From: Flavobacteriales bacterium
GTDB lineage: Bacteria > Bacteroidota > Bacteroidia > Flavobacteriales > BACL11
Length of the DNA stretch: 9,440 nt
NCBI GenBank assembly: GCA_018675825.1
Contig: JABGXK010000099.1
Location: 1-9,440, forward strand
Reading direction: 5' to 3'
Shown here: piece by piece, positions 7,149-9,440 of the stretch
How positions within the stretch are numbered: position 1 is the stretch's first letter
Layout of the letters: each line of letters begins with the position of its first letter
The notes under the pieces: model-generated
Database searches by the model: none
What the model was told of the DNA's origin: nothing
What the model saw: the letters and a program-made list of their open reading frames with translations, nothing else
Made by a program: the position numbers and the translations under genes

Positions 7149-7571
7149 TTAATTCCAAATAAGTTTTTTTCCAAAACCAAGACTATTATCAGTCATTTTT
7201 ATATATGTTAGTTTCAAAATCCATAGATTTATAGGAAGGTCTTTAGCAAATGGAAATCTATCTAAATATAATTCAGTAGATCTCTTTAATTTATTAGATT
7301 CAATCAAACTAACTTCTCCTAACAATTGTAAGCCTTTAATTTTTGTAAAATCATCAGTTTCAATTGCAATAGTTGCAGATACATTGTGGTTTTCTATAAA
7401 TTGCTGAGCATGCTTAGTTTTTTCATCAGAAGAAAAAATTAATGCGTTTTCTATTCGGTCATATACATAATAACAACTTGCAGAATAAGGTTTGTTTTTT
7501 TTTGAAGTTGCTAAAGAGAATACGTGATGTTCTAATATAAAATCTAGTATTCTTTTGTCAATAATTGACAT
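7149..7571 (-). CDS. yhbP: YhbP / UPF0306-type FMN-binding split-barrel protein
   Basis: A 140-residue cytoplasmic protein of the pyridoxamine-phosphate-oxidase-like split beta-barrel superfamily, closest to the YhbP (UPF0306) family. The match to E. coli YhbP as I remember it is clear: HVFSLAT and YYVYD near the N-terminus, the EKTKHAQQF stretch (50-58), GLQLLGEV (79-86), RFPFAKDL (104-111) and the C-terminal hallmark MTDNSLGFGKKLIW (126-139). Relatives bind flavin, but YhbP itself has no established reaction, so no enzyme function is assigned. Length is normal for the family. Its ATG overlaps the trpS stop by one base (TAATG), so it is probably translated by ribosomes finishing trpS. No Shine-Dalgarno sequence is visible. 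A run of nine A residues on the coding strand (complement of 7495-7503) encodes Lys24-Lys25 and part of Asn26. Confidence 0.88.
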   Translation of the reverse strand: MSIIDKRILDFILEHHVFSLATSKKNKPYSASCYYVYDRIENALIFSSDEKTKHAQQFIENHNVSATIAIETDDFTKIKGLQLLGEVSLIESNKLKRSTELYLDRFPFAKDLPINLWILKLTYIKMTDNSLGFGKKLIWN

Positions 7572-8539
7572 TAATATCCAATATTTTTTCTTACTCTAGA
7601 CAACACATTATCTGCAATTAAGGCTGCTTTTTTTGCTCCAATAACTAACTCTTTTTCAATAATATCAGTATTACTCATTAAAAAATTAAATTTTTCTCTT
7701 TCCTTAGAAAACTTTGTGCAAATTAATTCAAATAATTCTTGTTTTGCGTGTCCATATCCAAAATTACCAGATCTGTATTTATCAGCTAATATATTGCTCT
7801 TTTCATGTGAGGCTACTAAACTATAAATCTTATAAATGTTACAGTTATCTGGTGATTTAGGCTTTTCTAAGGCTAAGCTATCTGTTTTAATATTCATGAT
7901 TTGTTTTCGTAACTCTTTATCCGAAAGGAAAATATTAATAATATTTCCATATGATTTACTCATTTTTTGTCCGTCAGTTCCTGGAATTATCATAACACGC
8001 TTGTCTACCTTAATATTTGGCAGGATAAAAGAGTTGGGATATGTATGATTAAAGGATCCAGCAATATCTCTAGTGATTTCTAAATGTTGAACTTGATCTT
8101 TTCCTACTGGAACAATATCTGCATCATATAATAATATGTCAGCAGCCATAAGCACAGGGTAAGTAAAAAGGCCAGAATTAACACTAGATAATCTATTTGA
8201 TTTATCTTTAAAAGAATGAGCATTAGCCAACATTGGAAATGGAGTAAAACAATTCAAATACCAAGAGAGCTCACATACTTGTGTAACATCAGATTGCCTA
8301 TAAAACAAATTATTTTTTGTATCAAATCCACAAGCTAACCATGCTGCTGCAGTAGCATATGTATGCGTTTTTAAAACCTCTTTATCTCTTATGGTAGTAA
8401 AAGAATGAAGGTCAGCAATAAAAAATAAACTTTCATTGCCTTGTTCTTGAGACATTTTTATTGCCGGAATTATTGCTCCAAGTAAATTACCTAAGTGAGG
8501 TGCGCCGGTACTTTGTATTCCAGTTAGTATTCTAGCCAT
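7571..8539 (-). CDS. trpS: Tryptophanyl-tRNA synthetase
   Basis: Full-length class Ic tryptophanyl-tRNA synthetase of 322 residues (family usually 320-335). It charges tRNA-Trp with tryptophan using ATP in the cytoplasm. The Rossmann fold begins with LTGIQSTGAPHLGN (5-18), in which PHLG (14-17) is the HIGH-type signature. FIADLHSFT (40-48), TYPVLMAADILLYDADIVPV (126-145), GKDQVQHLEITRDIA (146-160) and the KMSKS loop (192-196, in DGQKMSKSYGN) follow, so both ATP-binding signatures are intact. The C-terminal helical domain (200-322) carries the anticodon-recognition region. The ATG at 8539 directly precedes the first conserved strand and is the only sensible start. It is first in a two-gene operon with yhbP and diverges from plsC across a 46-base gap. 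Confidence 0.97.
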   Translation of the reverse strand: MARILTGIQSTGAPHLGNLLGAIIPAIKMSQEQGNESLFFIADLHSFTTIRDKEVLKTHTYATAAAWLACGFDTKNNLFYRQSDVTQVCELSWYLNCFTPFPMLANAHSFKDKSNRLSSVNSGLFTYPVLMAADILLYDADIVPVGKDQVQHLEITRDIAGSFNHTYPNSFILPNIKVDKRVMIIPGTDGQKMSKSYGNIINIFLSDKELRKQIMNIKTDSLALEKPKSPDNCNIYKIYSLVASHEKSNILADKYRSGNFGYGHAKQELFELICTKFSKEREKFNFLMSNTDIIEKELVIGAKKAALIADNVLSRVRKNIGY

Positions 8540-8554
8540 AAATATATTTTTAAC

Positions 8555-8581
8555 TTGGTAAAAATAGGATTTTTATATTTG
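8555..8581 (+). promoter_or_regulatory. Promoter candidate for plsC-gatC
   Basis: TATATTTG at 8574-8581 is a perfect match to the Bacteroidota -7 box TAnnTTTG, with TTG 16 bases upstream at 8555-8557. The box ends four bases before the ATG at 8586, so transcription would begin at or next to the start codon. Confidence 0.5.
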
Positions 8582-8584
8582 CAA
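8559..8584 (-). promoter_or_regulatory. Possible trpS promoter
   Basis: On the - strand, TTG (8584-8582) is followed after 15 bases by TATTTTTA (8566-8559), one mismatch from TAnnTTTG. The box ends 19 bases before the trpS ATG. It occupies nearly the same DNA as the plsC promoter candidate on the other strand. The spacer is shorter than usual for this promoter class, so confidence is limited. Confidence 0.35.
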
Positions 8585-8585
8585 A

Positions 8586-9344
8586 ATGAAATGGATTAAC
8601 TTTAATATAAAAACCTTTAAATCTTTACTAAGCTCCTTATGGAGACTTTGGTTCTTTTTAGTATTTATGGTGTTTTTCTTGTTTTTTATTCCTGTACTAT
8701 TCTTTTTTACACAAATATCTAAAGATCAAAAAATCTGTTGCCATATATTAAGATACTGGTCAAAATTAACATTAATCTTTTCTGGAGTATTTTTAAAAAT
8801 TAATTTTGAAGAAGAATTAGATAAGAGCGAAAGCTATATAATCTGTCCAAACCATATATCATCAATTGATATTCCGATAATTCTTGCGTCATTTTCTATG
8901 CCTATTTTGTTTATGGCTAAAAAAGAATATTCTAAGATTCCTCTATTTGGTTGGTTTTATGAAAGAAATACTATTATAGTTAATAGAGCTAATAATAGGG
9001 ATGCTTATGAGGCCTTTGTAGATTCTGGCAATAAACTAGATGAAGGATTTAATGTCTGTATTTTTCCGGAAGGAGGAATACCTCCTCCTGCAACTAAATT
9101 AAGGCGATTTAAGAATGGACCATTCAAATTAGCAATTGAAAAAAATATAAAAATAGTTCCAGTAACAATGCCAAACAATAAGGAATGTTTTCCATGGAGT
9201 TATCTTCAGGGAAGTCCAGGTATTCTAGATATTAAAATTCATAAACCAGTTAATTTAGATTCTCTAAAAAATAATGATGTAAAAAATTTGAATAATAAAG
9301 TATACAGTATTATTTTTGAAGAATTAAGTAATTATGAAAATTGA
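8586..9344 (+). CDS. plsC: 1-acyl-sn-glycerol-3-phosphate acyltransferase family protein
   Basis: A 252-residue lysophospholipid acyltransferase (PlsC/LPLAT family), which in its typical form acylates lysophosphatidic acid to phosphatidic acid at the cytoplasmic face of the inner membrane. A strongly hydrophobic N-terminal helix (about 20-43) anchors it. The acyltransferase motifs appear in order: motif I NHISSID (89-95) with catalytic His90 and Asp95, motif II around GWFYERNTIIVNR (122-134), motif III FPEGG (160-164, in place of the common FPEGTR) followed by a Pro-rich stretch (166-168), and motif IV VPVTM (191-195). The FPEGG variant is one I associate with Bacteroidota homologues. Some members of this family acylate other lipids, such as ornithine lipids, so the exact substrate is not fixed. 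The ATG at 8586 starts just after a promoter box; the next Met (residue 28) lies inside the helix. The gene overlaps gatC by 11 bases. Confidence 0.92.
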   Translation: MKWINFNIKTFKSLLSSLWRLWFFLVFMVFFLFFIPVLFFFTQISKDQKICCHILRYWSKLTLIFSGVFLKINFEEELDKSESYIICPNHISSIDIPIILASFSMPILFMAKKEYSKIPLFGWFYERNTIIVNRANNRDAYEAFVDSGNKLDEGFNVCIFPEGGIPPPATKLRRFKNGPFKLAIEKNIKIVPVTMPNNKECFPWSYLQGSPGILDIKIHKPVNLDSLKNNDVKNLNNKVYSIIFEELSNYEN

Positions 9345-9440
9345 TAAAAAATTAATATCTGATCTTGCAAAACTAGCAAAACTTGATTTTGATGATAAAT
9401 CTTCATTAGATATGCAAGATGATTTAAAAAAAATTATTGG
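9334..9440 (+). CDS. gatC: Asp-tRNA(Asn)/Glu-tRNA(Gln) amidotransferase subunit C (3' end outside window)
   Basis: The first 35 residues of a gene starting at the ATG at 9334, 11 bases inside the end of plsC, in a different frame; it runs off the window. The sequence MKIDKKLISDLAKLAKLDFD and a following helix ending DDLKKII resemble the N-terminus of GatC: a helix with the LAKLAKL pattern, an acidic turn, then a helix ending in a Leu-x-x-Ile-type stretch. GatC is the small subunit of the GatCAB complex, which converts misacylated Asp-tRNA(Asn) or Glu-tRNA(Gln) to the amide form; it belts GatA and GatB together. The overlap implies translational coupling with plsC. The call rests on a short stretch, so it is good but not certain. 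Confidence 0.8.
   Translation, partial: MKIDKKLISDLAKLAKLDFDDKSSLDMQDDLKKII

Noticed and set aside
7836..8048. 70-codon open frame on the + strand
   Set aside because: Antisense to trpS through the conserved KMSKS region, with no independent start signal or motif.

Overview
The window is a compact, very AT-rich stretch of bacterial chromosome. It most likely comes from a Bacteroidota (Flavobacteriia-like) organism with a small, streamlined genome. The evidence is: starts with A/T-rich leaders and almost no Shine-Dalgarno sequence; promoter-like boxes of the Bacteroidota TAnnTTTG type directly before genes; an HflX with the long insert between the G4 and G5 motifs that I associate with flavobacterial HflX; and a tandem of secreted amidohydrolase-like proteins typical of this phylum. 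Fewer than 200 bases lie outside genes, and several neighbours overlap. No RNA gene, insertion sequence, CRISPR array, phage gene or clear terminator is visible.

Layout. Bases 2-1243 (+) hold the 3' two thirds of an MsbA-like ABC exporter. It meets hflX (2409-1240, -) head to head, and the two stop codons share the palindrome CTAG. A small four-helix membrane protein (2805-2431, -) lies 21 bases upstream of hflX, probably in the same transcript. After an 89-base divergent gap come two overlapping + strand genes for exported amidohydrolase-superfamily proteins: 996 residues (2895-5885) and about 422 residues (5878-7146). They are followed, again convergent and with only 2 bases between them, by a trpS-yhbP operon on the - strand (8539-7571 and 7571-7149, joined by TAATG). 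A 46-base divergent gap with overlapping promoter-like boxes separates trpS from plsC (8586-9344, +), which overlaps the start of gatC (9334 to the window end).

Function. Most genes are housekeeping: lipid export, ribosome-associated GTPase, tryptophanyl-tRNA synthesis, phospholipid acylation and the start of the Asp/Glu-tRNA amidotransferase. The less ordinary part is the amidohydrolase pair. Together they carry three copies of the same fold, but only the middle copy (second half of the large protein) keeps the metal-binding His-x-His and the other ligands. The first half of the large protein and the whole second protein have lost the HxH motif, so they look like non-catalytic partners of one active module. 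I see no evidence for a defence system, mobile element or wholly new system here.
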